From assembly GCA_903871805.1 (NCBI GenBank), contig CAIQIE010000014.1, positions 1-60,900 on the forward strand: a DNA stretch of 60,900 nt, in the 5' to 3' direction. Origin of the DNA: an uncultured Planctomycetaceae bacterium. Lineage in GTDB: Bacteria > Planctomycetota > Planctomycetia > Planctomycetales > Planctomycetaceae. Shown here one piece after another: positions 18,187 to 26,789 of this stretch. Each line of letters opens with the position of its first letter. The stretch's first letter is position 1. Position numbers and translations under genes: made by a program. Under the pieces are notes generated by a model. It was not told where the DNA came from, made no database searches, and worked only from the letters and a program-made list of their open reading frames with translations.

Positions 18187-18987
18187 ATGCTGCAATTAAC
18201 CGGCCGCCAGGCGTTTGTGACCGGAAGTACTCAGGGTATCGGGCTGGAGATCGCGGCCGCTCTGAACGAGGCCGGAGCGGGTGTGGTTCTGCATGGTCTG
18301 GAAATGGACGCACGGGCCGTGGCTGCAACGGTACGCTGTGGCAGAGGGGGCTGCCGTGCACCGTTGATTCCCGGCAATCTGGCGGATCCGATGCCAGCGG
18401 GACCGATTGGGATTGCAGAGGCAGCGCTGAAGTTGAATCCCGCGATTGACACCCTGGTCTGCAATGCCGGGACCTTTATTGATGCGCCGTTTCTTGAGAT
18501 GTCTTACGAGACGTTTGATAAAACGCTTAAGCTGAATGTGTATTCGCAGTACGTGCTGGTGCAGTATTTTGCAAGGCACTGGGTTTCAAGGGGGATTCGC
18601 GGCCGGATTTTGATGACCGGTTCGATCAATGGGCGACTTTCCGAGCCGGTGCATGTGGCTTACGATACGTCCAAGGGCGCGATCGACGCGATGGTGCGAT
18701 CGCTGTGTGTCTCGCTCGCTCCGCTGGGCATTCGAGTGAACGGAATGGCACCGGGACTGTTTAGAACGCCCTTGACAGAGCCGGCACTGAAAGATGATCG
18801 CGTTCGGCGATGGATGGAACTTCACACTCCAAACGGCGTTGTTCCGGGGGCTGAGGTGTGCGGAGGTACTGCGGTGTTTTTGTTGAGTGACGCAGCAGAA
18901 CATATCCACGGTCAGATGATTCTGGTGGATGGTGGCATGAGTGCGTGGCAGCAGCCAGATCCCCCTGCGGAATGGATGGCTGGCTGA
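18187..18987 (+). CDS. SDR family oxidoreductase
   Basis: NAD(P)-dependent classical short-chain dehydrogenase, 266 residues. Nucleotide-binding TGSTQGIG is at 12-19, then CNAGTF, the catalytic Ser in MTGSINGR, and the YDTSK active-site Tyr/Lys pair; the C-terminal MILVDGGMSAW is typical. The ATG at 18187 lies after a gggaggtg ribosome-binding site; an in-frame ATG at 18142 is less well placed. Close to gluconate 5-dehydrogenase/3-oxoacyl reductase-like SDRs. The tagaturonate epimerase upstream suggests a sugar-acid substrate, which is inference. Confidence 0.9.
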   Translation: MLQLTGRQAFVTGSTQGIGLEIAAALNEAGAGVVLHGLEMDARAVAATVRCGRGGCRAPLIPGNLADPMPAGPIGIAEAALKLNPAIDTLVCNAGTFIDAPFLEMSYETFDKTLKLNVYSQYVLVQYFARHWVSRGIRGRILMTGSINGRLSEPVHVAYDTSKGAIDAMVRSLCVSLAPLGIRVNGMAPGLFRTPLTEPALKDDRVRRWMELHTPNGVVPGAEVCGGTAVFLLSDAAEHIHGQMILVDGGMSAWQQPDPPAEWMAG

Positions 18988-19053
18988 ACCCACTGGACAG
19001 GACATGTTCGGGCTGTGTTATCGGGCAGACTGTTGGGATCGGGCGCGCTGTGG

Positions 19054-20769
19054 CTACCCGATGATTTCTCGGCGTTGGCTGACGTAGTCCCAGACGACAT
19101 ACCTGTCGAGATCCTTTCCTGCGGTGAAGAAGACCCGTCCCCCGGTACTTTCAGCCAGCCGATGAGCGAACTGAACATCTTCGTGAGACTGGGACCAGCT
19201 GGGCAGCAGGAAGATATTGATCGTGATTCCCTCGCGACGGCACAGCAGCCCTTCACGTCGTGTGGCTTCTTCGGTCTGCGGATCAGGAGGGTAGAGCATG
19301 TACAGCAGACTGCCGTCGAAGTGTGCTGTAGGAAGTCCGTCTGTGATCAGGATGACCTGTCGGTTTGGAGAATCCTGCAGAGAGAGAAACTGACGTGCCA
19401 GCTGCAGCCCGTGCTGGATGTTTGTGAAATGCGGGGGAATATGTACTTCCGACACATCCTCGCGACTCATATCGGCCCGGAGGCGCACAACGGGGCTGGT
19501 GATCGTGGGAATCTTTGGCATCAGGGAAAGCAGGTCTCCTGGAGCCACGACTTTTGCAAACGTATGCAGTTCAATAAAGCGGAGGAAGTCACCGGGGAAT
19601 TCGGACGTGATCAGACCATTGAGTGCCAGAGCCATGCGTTTTACGTTGACGTATTGTCCGTCGTACCGCATGGATCCGCTCATGTCCATCAGAACCACTG
19701 TGGCACATTTCGGATTGTTTCGGGTTTTGTGGATTTCGATATCGCCCTGATGCAGGCGGAGTGGTCGTTCGGAGCCCTGACGCACCATCGCGTTGATCAG
19801 AGTCGCCGGGATATCCATTTGAGAAGCGGAATCACCAAACTCCCATGGTCTGGTGCGCTGCAGTTCCACAACACCTTCGCCGGTGACGGGACCCTGATGG
19901 CGTCCCGAGCGTGACGCTTTCAGATCGCTGAAGATGCGTTGAAGCAATCGCCCCTGAAAAAGGCGATAGGCTTTGGGCGACAAGCGGATCTGTCCGTCCT
20001 GGCCCGAAAGCCCCTGTCCTTCCATCATCTCTTTCAGATGCTTCTGAATCTGTTCCTGAAACTGATTCAGGCTGGCCATGGTTTCGGGATCCGCGAACTC
20101 GCTTAGTTCCTGCAGATCGATGATGGCCAGTTGTGCATTCTGCTTTGCTTCTTCCAGCTGCTTCAGCAGTTCATCAATTTTCTGCAGCTCGGCATAGATT
20201 TCCAGGGCGTCATCTATTTTCATGGACCTGCTGCCGGTGAATTCATATTTCGCCGCCAGCATGTCGACCTGATATTTTTCTCCGATGGTTTCCATCAGCC
20301 CTGTGAGACGGCCGGCAAAATCCGGAGCAATTCGTTCGGCGCGATACCAGAGGTTTTCCAGCTGGTAGATCTGCTCGTGCTTGACTGCATTCCAGAACGT
20401 TTTGGAGAATTGCCCGGGTGGCTTTGCGTCGCGAGCAGAATCGGCTACCCGACGGACAGCTTTGCGACGAACGTCATTGGTTTCCCATGTGCTGAGGATC
20501 TTTTCTTTTCGTTCCTGCAGCATGCGTTTTAAAGCGTCCAGGCTGGGGCCGAGCCCGGGGAACTGTCCGGGGTCGAGTCGAATGGCTCTGGCAAGCTCTT
20601 CCTCGCTGAGTTCCCGCATGGAGCCGTACGTCAGCATATGCTCAAACACCGGTGACACGAGGTCCGGGGGAGGAGCTGAGGGGGAGGGTATGGCCTGAGG
20701 GTCATACTGCTGGTAGACGTGAACAATGCCGCCTCGGCGTTCATCTCCGGTATTCTGGCTGACATTCAC
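19054..20769 (-). CDS. VWA domain protein
   Basis: A 571-residue cytoplasmic protein with a C-terminal von Willebrand factor A domain (from about 355). The MIDAS motif DMSGSM starts at about residue 362, and LITDGLPTAHF carries the later metal-site Asp. The N-terminal 350 residues are mostly helical and charged, containing HVYQQYDP near the start. The frame is open to 20997, but the GTG at 20769 follows a gcaggaaaa ribosome-binding site and places HVYQQYDP near the N-terminus. VWA proteins of this build often pair with a MoxR-type AAA+ ATPase; none is in the window. Function unknown. Confidence 0.87.
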   Translation of the reverse strand: MNVSQNTGDERRGGIVHVYQQYDPQAIPSPSAPPPDLVSPVFEHMLTYGSMRELSEEELARAIRLDPGQFPGLGPSLDALKRMLQERKEKILSTWETNDVRRKAVRRVADSARDAKPPGQFSKTFWNAVKHEQIYQLENLWYRAERIAPDFAGRLTGLMETIGEKYQVDMLAAKYEFTGSRSMKIDDALEIYAELQKIDELLKQLEEAKQNAQLAIIDLQELSEFADPETMASLNQFQEQIQKHLKEMMEGQGLSGQDGQIRLSPKAYRLFQGRLLQRIFSDLKASRSGRHQGPVTGEGVVELQRTRPWEFGDSASQMDIPATLINAMVRQGSERPLRLHQGDIEIHKTRNNPKCATVVLMDMSGSMRYDGQYVNVKRMALALNGLITSEFPGDFLRFIELHTFAKVVAPGDLLSLMPKIPTITSPVVRLRADMSREDVSEVHIPPHFTNIQHGLQLARQFLSLQDSPNRQVILITDGLPTAHFDGSLLYMLYPPDPQTEEATRREGLLCRREGITINIFLLPSWSQSHEDVQFAHRLAESTGGRVFFTAGKDLDRYVVWDYVSQRREIIG

Positions 20770-21097
20770 TGAAGATTTTCCTGCACTAATGTGTTTGCCA
20801 GACAGTACCACGACTGATTTTTGTGGCAACTGTCGGCCATTTTGTTGCGCACTGGCCGCCGACTCCGCGTTGATTGTAGGCAGGATTCTGAAACCGAAAT
20901 GGCAACCTGACAAATTCAGAGCGGAAATTACGGGAATTCCGAAGTTCAGAACCGAGGGGGCCCTGCTCTGCGGAACCACGTGTTTTCCCTGCGGCAAATT
21001 GGGATTCCGGACTTGTTTTCGGGGCCTGGACGCGGAAGATTGGCGATATTAACGTGTGGGGGAATCCTGTAATCTTCGAAAAAGATGAGTTGTCGGA
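20770..21097. other. Divergent promoter region of VWA gene and hemD
   Basis: This 328-base gap separates the VWA gene (minus) from hemD (plus). If the VWA gene used the ATG at 20997 it would be largely coding. No hairpins or clear operators are seen. Confidence 0.4.
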
Positions 21098-21931
21098 ATG
21101 AGTTTGCCGCCTGTGTTCTGTTCTTTTGAAAGTCGCCGGTCAACGGAAATGTGTTCGTTGATCAATCGTCATGGCCTGACGGCATTGGCAGCTCCCTCAA
21201 TGCGTGAACTTCCGATCGAGGATAATCCGGCGGCCGTGTCGGTGATTCGGCGGATGATTCAGGATGAATTTCCGTTGGTTGTGCTGATGACAGGTGTCGG
21301 GACGGAAGCCCTGTTTGATGTTGCCAGGTGTCAGGGGCTTTATGAATCCCTGCTGGCGGCATTTCAGCGAACAACACTGATTGTTCGTGGTCCCAAGCCG
21401 GCGACAGTGCTCGCCAAAGTCGGGCTGCGGTATTCGTACAAGGCCCCGGAGCCGAATACATGGCGAGAGTTACTGGCGGTGATTGATGAGGCGGGAGTGG
21501 CCTTGTCGGGCCGTTCTGTTGCGGTGCAGGAATACGGGCTTCCCAATCTTCGCTTTTACGCGGCGCTTGAGCAACGCGGTGCCACGGTGACACCAGTACC
21601 GGTTTATCGATGGGGATTGCCGGAAGATCCTGGTCCACTGATTCATGCGATCCATTCCATCGCCGAGGGACATGTGCAGGCGTTGCTTTTTACCAGTGCA
21701 AATCAGGTCAGCAACGTGCTGCAGATCGCAGAGCAGGAAGGGTTGTCGGGCCGTTTTCGTGAGAGTCTGGCGGACGGCATTCTGGTGGCATCTATTGGGC
21801 CGACCTGCACAGAGGCTCTGATGGATCAGGGATTCTCGGTACACGTGGAAGCCAGTCCTCCGAAAATGGGGCAATTGGTAAAAGCCGCAGCAGAGGCGTG
21901 GCAGTCGCGGGCCCGTGGTGAATCGTCATAG
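21098..21931 (+). CDS. hemD: Uroporphyrinogen-III synthase family protein
   Basis: Cyclises hydroxymethylbilane to uroporphyrinogen III in haem synthesis. The 277-residue sequence has the two-lobe HemD pattern: FESRRSTEMCSLINRHG at the N-terminus, VVLMTGVGTEALFD, then QEYGLPNLRFYAALEQRGATVTPVPVYRW in the middle, ALLFTSANQVSNVL and IGPTCTEALMDQGFSVH toward the end. HemD is poorly conserved, so the call depends on this order of motifs. The TAG stop lies at the left edge of an intergenic repeat (21930 onward). No other hem gene is nearby. Confidence 0.88.
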   Translation: MSLPPVFCSFESRRSTEMCSLINRHGLTALAAPSMRELPIEDNPAAVSVIRRMIQDEFPLVVLMTGVGTEALFDVARCQGLYESLLAAFQRTTLIVRGPKPATVLAKVGLRYSYKAPEPNTWRELLAVIDEAGVALSGRSVAVQEYGLPNLRFYAALEQRGATVTPVPVYRWGLPEDPGPLIHAIHSIAEGHVQALLFTSANQVSNVLQIAEQEGLSGRFRESLADGILVASIGPTCTEALMDQGFSVHVEASPPKMGQLVKAAAEAWQSRARGESS

Positions 21932-22070
21932 CGGCAGGACGCAAGACCCATGGCACTCACTTTCGCGGAGCGAAAGGCGACAAGGTACGCGGCATTGGGC
22001 GCAAGACCGCGGGTGCGTTTGTTGGTTGAGATGTGGTACCGGACGGCTTGCGCCGTTTCGCATTCATCCG
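21930..22070. repeat. Dispersed palindromic repeat, family 1 copy A
   Basis: The left arm agcggcaggacgcaaga (21930-21946) and right part ggtaccggacggcttgcgcc (22034-22053) resemble sequences in copy C (26790-26862), and the right part also resembles copy B (24030-24060). The arms are imperfect inverted complements of each other (gcggcaggacgcaag against cttgcgcc..). The hemD stop codon overlaps the left end. Such elements look like a REP/MITE-like family. Confidence 0.55.
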
Positions 22071-22481
22071 GCCCCAGCAGATGCCAGCCATCTGTGGCAA
22101 CGTTCATAACAGCCCCGGGGCACGGCAACCAATCTGCCAAAATGGAACGCCAAAATGGGGCCATCCCTTCGACAACGTGCTTGTTCGCCTTATTGATTGA
22201 GCGATTGATATTGATTGAGCGATTGATGCAGTGAACAACCTGAACGTCCTGATCCGCCAAAACATCCCGCTGATTCGCTCGTGCCATCGCAGGAACTTCA
22301 CTCGCGAACGCCACGTTTTTGAAAGAACCCAAAACTCCAGCAAAATAGTACATGGGCTGGTAATCGCTGCTAATCGATAGGTGGATGGACCCATATGCAT
22401 ACGTTGAGCTCAAACGACGGATGGATGGCCCTGCTTCCCTGCTACTGCTGCCCTGCTCTGCTCTGCTCTGCTCTGCTCTGC
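22071..22481. other. Intergenic region with tandem repeats
   Basis: No gene is supported. An 18-base unit attgattgagcgattgat is duplicated in tandem at 22192-22227, and a pentanucleotide tract lies at 22453-22482. A long antisense-like frame (minus, 21826-22485) overlaps hemD's end, has low-complexity start codons inside the repeat tract and no domain. Confidence 0.55.
22192..22227. repeat. 18-bp perfect tandem duplication
   Basis: attgattgagcgattgat occurs twice without a mismatch (22192-22209 and 22210-22227). Located in the gap between hemD and the calpain-like gene. Confidence 0.9.
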
Positions 22482-22482
22482 T
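22453..22482. repeat. Pentanucleotide tract, six ctgct units
   Basis: Six exact ctgct units in a row. On the minus strand the repeat (agcag) begins at the last base of the calpain-like gene's stop codon. Changes in unit number would alter the 3' untranslated region but not the protein. Confidence 0.92.
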
Positions 22483-23636
22483 CACTCTGGCAGTGCCGGC
22501 AGTTCTCGGGAACCGGAGGCTGGAGTATCGGTTTCGCGGGCCATGCCCGAAAACAGTCGGATGAATTCATCGAGCGGGACTTTGAGGATCCCCTGGGAAG
22601 CGGGGTAACCGTGGACCGGACCGCTGCTGCCTGCCGGGCGAAAGTTGCCCCCGTGAGGATTCCACAGTGTGATGGTATCGGACGTGTTGTCCCAGGCAAT
22701 AACGGCCCAGGCGTGGTTGGAAGCCAGCCCGGGTGTCCGGGAATCGCGAGTGGTACAGACCATGGCGTGACGTTCACGGCGGGCATCATCCAGCCATGTT
22801 CTGAGCTGCAGCAGGCAGTCACGGTACTGGCGAGTTTCGTTGGCGTTGCGGCGAGTGAATTCAAATGAAAAACGCTGGATCTGCCGTCCGGTGATCAACG
22901 ATAGAAAGTGGGTGACGGAGCCACCGCTGGAAATCGCATCAATGGCGGACCCTTTGGCCGCCGCTGCCGGGCCGATCACCTTCTGTGCGGCCCCGGCCGC
23001 TTTTTCATAGACGTTGACCCAGACACCGTCACCTTCGTTGCCGGCCGTCAGAGCCAGTTCGGCATCGGTCAGTTTTGGCACGGGGATCTGATACTTGCCA
23101 AAGCGTACATAGTAACCATTGGCGGGGCCGCTGGTGAACATCTGCGAGACGCGATCCGGAGTGACCGCGAGGACAGCCCCCAGCGGTGCCAGGACGAAGC
23201 AGTTGCCCAACTGGCCCTGGTGAATGGTGGCCAACTGCGGTCGACCGGAAGCAAACAGGCGTGGCTGCGCCTGCTGGATGCGTTTGTTGGCGAGCGTAAA
23301 GAGTTCCTGGAAATGCTGGCCGTCTGCGGTGCGAGCGTCCACTCGTTGCTGCAGCTGATCTTTGCCTGGTCCGGTGGCAGCAGCCGGGTCACCGGTCAGT
23401 CCGCGTTTCAGAGCAGCGATGGCGGCCGCTTCGGAATCCCGCAGCAATGGGTCCGAAACGGCCTGATCAATTTCAGTGGTTGAAAGCCGTCGATCGCGAT
23501 TGAGATCCCATTTGCTGAAACGTCGATCGATGATGTCGGCCATTTCGGACGGCAGCGTGAACAGGGCTGAGCCACCGCTGAGAAACAGCAGCGACATCCA
23601 GGCCAGACGCGTGAAGATATGGGAAAACGCAACCAT
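22482..23636 (-). CDS. Calpain-like cysteine protease with EF-hand, membrane-anchored
   Basis: Putative C2-family (calpain-like) peptidase, 384 residues from the ATG at 23636. A hydrophobic segment at about 7-27 would anchor or export it. Residues about 44-55 form an EF-hand-like loop (DLNRDRRLSTTE; ligands at positions 1, 3, 5, 9 and 12 present). The catalytic triad is visible: Cys146 in QGQLGNCFVLAPLGAVL, His308 in SNHAWAVIAWD, and Asn326 in LWNPHGG, as in calpains. A methionine at 23675 is an alternative start; neither has a strong ribosome-binding site, and the frame is open to 23861. Calcium control is inferred only. Substrate and partner unknown; no neighbour suggests one. Confidence 0.83.
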   Translation of the reverse strand: MVAFSHIFTRLAWMSLLFLSGGSALFTLPSEMADIIDRRFSKWDLNRDRRLSTTEIDQAVSDPLLRDSEAAAIAALKRGLTGDPAAATGPGKDQLQQRVDARTADGQHFQELFTLANKRIQQAQPRLFASGRPQLATIHQGQLGNCFVLAPLGAVLAVTPDRVSQMFTSGPANGYYVRFGKYQIPVPKLTDAELALTAGNEGDGVWVNVYEKAAGAAQKVIGPAAAAKGSAIDAISSGGSVTHFLSLITGRQIQRFSFEFTRRNANETRQYRDCLLQLRTWLDDARRERHAMVCTTRDSRTPGLASNHAWAVIAWDNTSDTITLWNPHGGNFRPAGSSGPVHGYPASQGILKVPLDEFIRLFSGMARETDTPASGSRELPALPE

Positions 23637-24128
23637 GCAGGACGTCCAGAAGAAGCGAACGGGACAGTTCGCCATGCCGCGCAACGATCGGCGAACTGCC
23701 GCCCGCGACTCACCATGACCGCTCGACAAGTATGGGAAGTCAGAAATGGAAGCCATACAGATCTGTGAAATCAGGCGGTTTGGTGGAGGAAGCCATGCCT
23801 CAGGTTGCAGTTGTGCAGCGATGTTGCGAATCGGCAGCACCTGGTGCCGCTGAACAGCCATAGAACGAAGGAGCGTTGTGATGGATCGAAGAATTCCGGC
23901 GGAGGTGATGGAACGAATGAGTGACGGGCGCCCCGACGATCGCTCCCCAGTGCACTCTTTATTTTTAAATGCCTTACAACTGGGTGAAACCGAGGTGCCG
24001 GCAACCTTCAGGCCAGTTTGCTTGAAGTTCGGTACCGGGCGGCTTGCGCTGCACCGCTTTTATGTTTCGGTGATCTGCGACGATGCGGTCTGCCTTCATT
24101 GCGATCTACCGTTTTGCCTGCCTTGGGA
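23637..24128. other. Intergenic region with repeat copy B
   Basis: No gene is supported. An 84-codon plus-strand frame (23878-24132) lies largely over repeat sequence and is rejected. The element at 24030-24060 is listed separately. The stretch between 23637 and 23861 would be coding only if the calpain-like protein started earlier. Confidence 0.5.
24030..24066. repeat. Dispersed repeat, family 1 copy B (right half)
   Basis: cggtaccgggcggcttgcgc followed by tgcaccgcttttatg matches the right half of copies A (22034-22070) and C (26836-26862), and its end ccgcttttatg resembles the cgcttttatg near 26907-26917. Only the right half is evident. Confidence 0.5.
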
Positions 24129-24443
24129 TTAGTTGCCCAGTGATGCGAGGAATCCGGCCATTTCTCCGGCGGCGTGTGCGTTGTTCTGGGTTTGGGCGGT
24201 CTGGATGCCGTCGTTGAATACGGAGCGTGCCGCTTCGGTTTTGCCGAGCCTTGTAAGCAGTTGTCCGGCCATCAGGAAGGCAGGAACGTAGGGGCTTTCA
24301 GACTGCATCAGTTGGCTGAACTGCTGCAGTGCACCGTCAGGATCACCCTGTTTATCAAACTCCATGGCGAGCATGTAGCGAAGAGTTTGATCGTCCGGAG
24401 TGGACTGAAGCATGGCTTCGAGTTTTTCTCGACGAGTTGGCAT
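24129..24443 (-). CDS. Small TPR-like protein
   Basis: A 104-residue soluble helical protein with tetratricopeptide-like repeats: residues about 18-50 (LRYMLAMEFDKQGDPDGALQQF) and about 52-86 (PAFLMAGQLLTRLGKTEAARSVF) carry the small/large residue spacing of TPR helices. It is likely a protein-binding module. No signal peptide. The ATG at 24443 lacks a clear Shine-Dalgarno site, common here. It follows the two Hsp20 genes on the same strand, 84 bases after the nearer one, and may be cotranscribed with them. Confidence 0.82.
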   Translation of the reverse strand: MPTRREKLEAMLQSTPDDQTLRYMLAMEFDKQGDPDGALQQFSQLMQSESPYVPAFLMAGQLLTRLGKTEAARSVFNDGIQTAQTQNNAHAAGEMAGFLASLGN

Positions 24444-24527
24444 GGAAAGGCCCGTTGCTGGCTGAGGGTGGTTTTCTGTTTTGTTCCGGAAGCGTGATCT
24501 GGAACTGAGAGATGACTGGACGCCCGG

Positions 24528-24971
24528 CTAACCTGGCGCCACTTCAATTCGCCGAGGTTTTGCGCGGGGGGCTCTGGGAAGTTCGACCCGCAAAACACCA
24601 TTACTGAGCTTCGCCTGAATTCGGTCATGGTCCACCTCATCGCTGAGAATGAACGAGCGGAGGAAGTCTCCAGTGGGGTACTCCTGGTGGATTACTCGTC
24701 GTGGATCAGAATCCGTCAGTTGAACGCGACCGAACAGCGTCAGTTTGTTGTCCTGAACCTGAAGGTTCAGGCCCTCTGCTGACACTCCCGGTAAATCGGC
24801 ATACAGCACGAGACCGTCCGGGGTTTCGTAGATATCGGTGGGAGGGTTAAACAGCATGCGCTGCGGTTCTGCCGGGGCTGAAGTGGCAGGAGGGGCGGGG
24901 ACAACCGGACGCGACGGGAGAAGTTGATCGGAATTTGACGGACTGGGGACTGCAGCGGATGCATCGCTCAT
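24528..24971 (-). CDS. Hsp20/alpha-crystallin small heat shock protein (copy 1)
   Basis: ATP-independent holdase chaperone, 147 residues. After an Ala/Pro/Ser-rich N-terminal arm (to about 40) comes the alpha-crystallin domain: [25 protein letters not shown], and the terminal signature [14 protein letters not shown] (normally A-x-x-x-n-G-v-L). The ATG at 24971 follows a ggaag site; the frame is open to 25004. It lies 84 bases downstream of a second Hsp20 gene; the two are probably one transcript together with the TPR gene. No heat-shock operator was recognised. Confidence 0.93.
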   Translation of the reverse strand: MSDASAAVPSPSNSDQLLPSRPVVPAPPATSAPAEPQRMLFNPPTDIYETPDGLVLYADLPGVSAEGLNLQVQDNKLTLFGRVQLTDSDPRRVIHQEYPTGDFLRSFILSDEVDHDRIQAKLSNGVLRVELPRAPRAKPRRIEVAPG

Positions 24972-25055
24972 GGAAACACTTCCGGGGATTGTCAGGGACT
25001 GCAAAAAGCGAAGAAGAACGGAACAGTCCGCAATTCAGAAATTGTGCAGGTTGGG

Positions 25056-25499
25056 TTAGGGACCATCATTGACCGCAATTTGTCTGGGCAGGCTGGACGG
25101 AGCTTTAGGCAGTGTGACCCTCAGTACTCCGGCCGAATAGTCCGCTTTCATGCCGTCTTCATCCACACGCTCAGGAAGCGGAATTGTTCGCTGCCATGGG
25201 CCATGAAAACGTTCCTGACGACGGAAAGAATCTTCGCGGGCTTCTTCCGGAGGTGTTCGGTTGCCTTTAATGGTCAGGTATCCGGACGCGGTTGTGACTT
25301 CAATCTGGCGTGGATCCACACCTGGGATTTCGGCTGTCAGAACATAGCAGTAATCCGATTCCAGCAGGTTGACGTGCGGAAACCGGCGTCCAGGGCGAAC
25401 TCCATGAAGCGTCAGGTGAACGCCCTGCAGTAGACGGTCAACTTCTCGTTCAAGGTCCCGAAAAGGGTCCCATGACTGACCCCACCGAAAAACTGCCAT
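25056..25499 (-). CDS. Hsp20/alpha-crystallin small heat shock protein (copy 2)
   Basis: Second small heat shock protein, also 147 residues but clearly diverged. N-terminus MAVFRWGQSWDPFRDLEREVDRLL is the typical Hsp20 opening; the alpha-crystallin domain includes YVLTAEIPGVDPRQIEV, LTIKGNR and YSAGVLRVTLPKA. The ATG at 25499 has a ggag site; the open frame continues to 25733, but that part is not conserved-looking. First gene of the pair, so the promoter should lie in 25500-26183. Hsp20 pairs in tandem are common and may co-assemble. Confidence 0.94.
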   Translation of the reverse strand: MAVFRWGQSWDPFRDLEREVDRLLQGVHLTLHGVRPGRRFPHVNLLESDYCYVLTAEIPGVDPRQIEVTTASGYLTIKGNRTPPEEAREDSFRRQERFHGPWQRTIPLPERVDEDGMKADYSAGVLRVTLPKAPSSLPRQIAVNDGP

Positions 25500-26183
25500 C
25501 GTTGATCTCCGTGGCGTGCGTGTGCCGGAATCGCGGCAGATGCGACGATTCGAAAATGACATTTCCCGACGATTTACGACGAGGCTGCATTCTCTGTTCC
25601 ATTTTTTGGGGAAAACTTTTTGTTGTCGCTGGTGCTGGCTTGTGTTGTAAGTCCTTTTCAGAAAAGGGGTTGTGTTTCTATGGTGATTTTGAGCTGCGTG
25701 TGGTGGCCAGGATGGTGCCTGCCAATTTGCCACCTCTATCAGTGGAACATCCCCTACTCCATGGGACTTTTGGCCCGGAACTTCAGGGCTGTGAAAGGAT
25801 TCCTGGGGTGACTTTTATGCCGGATGTGCTGGATTGGCAGGGGGCGGATTTTGCTCAGTGAGGCGGTTGGTTCAACTTGAGTCATGTCCATGCACAATAT
25901 CGCTTTTGTCAGAGATTCCGTCGCCGCACAAGGTTTGGCCGGAACAATCGCTACAGATGGTTTTTTCCGGTAATGGTTAATGTTTCCTTTCATGAACATG
26001 TCTGTGCAGTCGTCAGATTTCGCCGGACTGCGATTTCAGGAGTAATACTCCAGTATCAAGGAAGGCAGGCTTCAGGAAATTTCCGGAAGCCGCGTTGTGT
26101 TGCCTTGTTATCTGCCTTATCGGCTCCCTGGAACGGGGGCGTGGGGCAGGCTCGTTTTCCCCAAAACGCTGAGAGGTCCTGAG
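25500..26183. other. Divergent intergenic region
   Basis: Nearly 700 bases between the Hsp20 pair (minus) and a small conserved gene (plus). Short frames are present but none is recognisable. No CIRCE-type inverted repeat was seen. Confidence 0.45.
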
Positions 26184-26609
26184 ATGTCGACATCAACATA
26201 TGATGTCCTGGCAGCGCCCCGTCGTCGCCCAATGCGACGAAGAGCCGGCCAGGGTGAGTTGTCTCCGGTGAAGATTGAAAAAGTCCCGGAGCCCGTAATT
26301 CCGGCAGTTGCATTGCCGACCATGGAGACCGTGGTTCGAGAAGAAAGCGGTGCTGTTGGTCGTGAAATCATCGAGCGTCGACGGCTGGATCGTCGTCGTC
26401 AGATTGATCCAACAACATGCGAACGCGACTACAGCAGCCCTGAGATTGAATTCATGCGAGCCATGGATGATTACAAGCGAAAAAGCGGCCGCCCGTTTCC
26501 TACATGGAGTGAGGTTCTGGAAGTGGTGCTAAGTCTGGGATACCGCAAGGTTGCGGATCCCTCTCTGATGGAATGGCGAACCTTCGCGGATTCTTCGGTC
26601 ACAATGTGA
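26184..26609 (+). CDS. Conserved hypothetical protein, probably cytoplasmic
   Basis: A 141-residue protein without signal peptide or membrane segment. The N-terminal 60 residues are basic and Pro/Arg-rich ([15 protein letters not shown]). The C-terminal part is compact and has a definite pattern: [20 protein letters not shown] then [18 protein letters not shown] and LGYRKV, a motif I associate with planctomycete hypothetical proteins. The ATG at 26184 has a gagaggt site; the frame opens at 26097. A strong terminator follows. Possibly a nucleic-acid-binding or regulatory protein because of the basic N-terminus, but that is speculation. Confidence 0.75.
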   Translation: MSTSTYDVLAAPRRRPMRRRAGQGELSPVKIEKVPEPVIPAVALPTMETVVREESGAVGREIIERRRLDRRRQIDPTTCERDYSSPEIEFMRAMDDYKRKSGRPFPTWSEVLEVVLSLGYRKVADPSLMEWRTFADSSVTM

Positions 26610-26660
26610 GCGGTCCCCTTTGAATCGTGCAGGGCTCTTTACCGCAGTGACAACACGCCG

Positions 26661-26701
26661 AACGGGGCTGAGATCAGGATGATCTCAGCCCCGTTTTTTT
26701 G
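26661..26701 (+). terminator. Rho-independent terminator
   Basis: Perfect 15-bp stem aacggggctgagatc (26661-26675) / gatctcagccccgtt (26681-26695) with a tiny loop, then an uninterrupted T7 run. Ends transcription of the gene at 26184-26609. Confidence 0.95.
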
Positions 26702-26789
26702 TTGGTGATGCAATACCATGTTCCGGGGGTCTGCCACGATACGATCCACCTGTTTTCTGTGAATTGGGTGGGCATGGTGAAATCATGAT

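Noticed and set aside
19015..19914. 299-codon plus-strand frame opposite the VWA gene
   Set aside because: Antisense to the MIDAS-containing VWA domain and without recognisable features.
21826..22485. 219-codon minus-strand frame overlapping the hemD end
   Set aside because: Starts inside the pentanucleotide tract, translates repeat DNA, and overlaps the 3' end of hemD on the other strand.
23878..24132. 84-codon frame between the calpain-like and TPR genes
   Set aside because: Much of it is repeat family 1 sequence; no domain.
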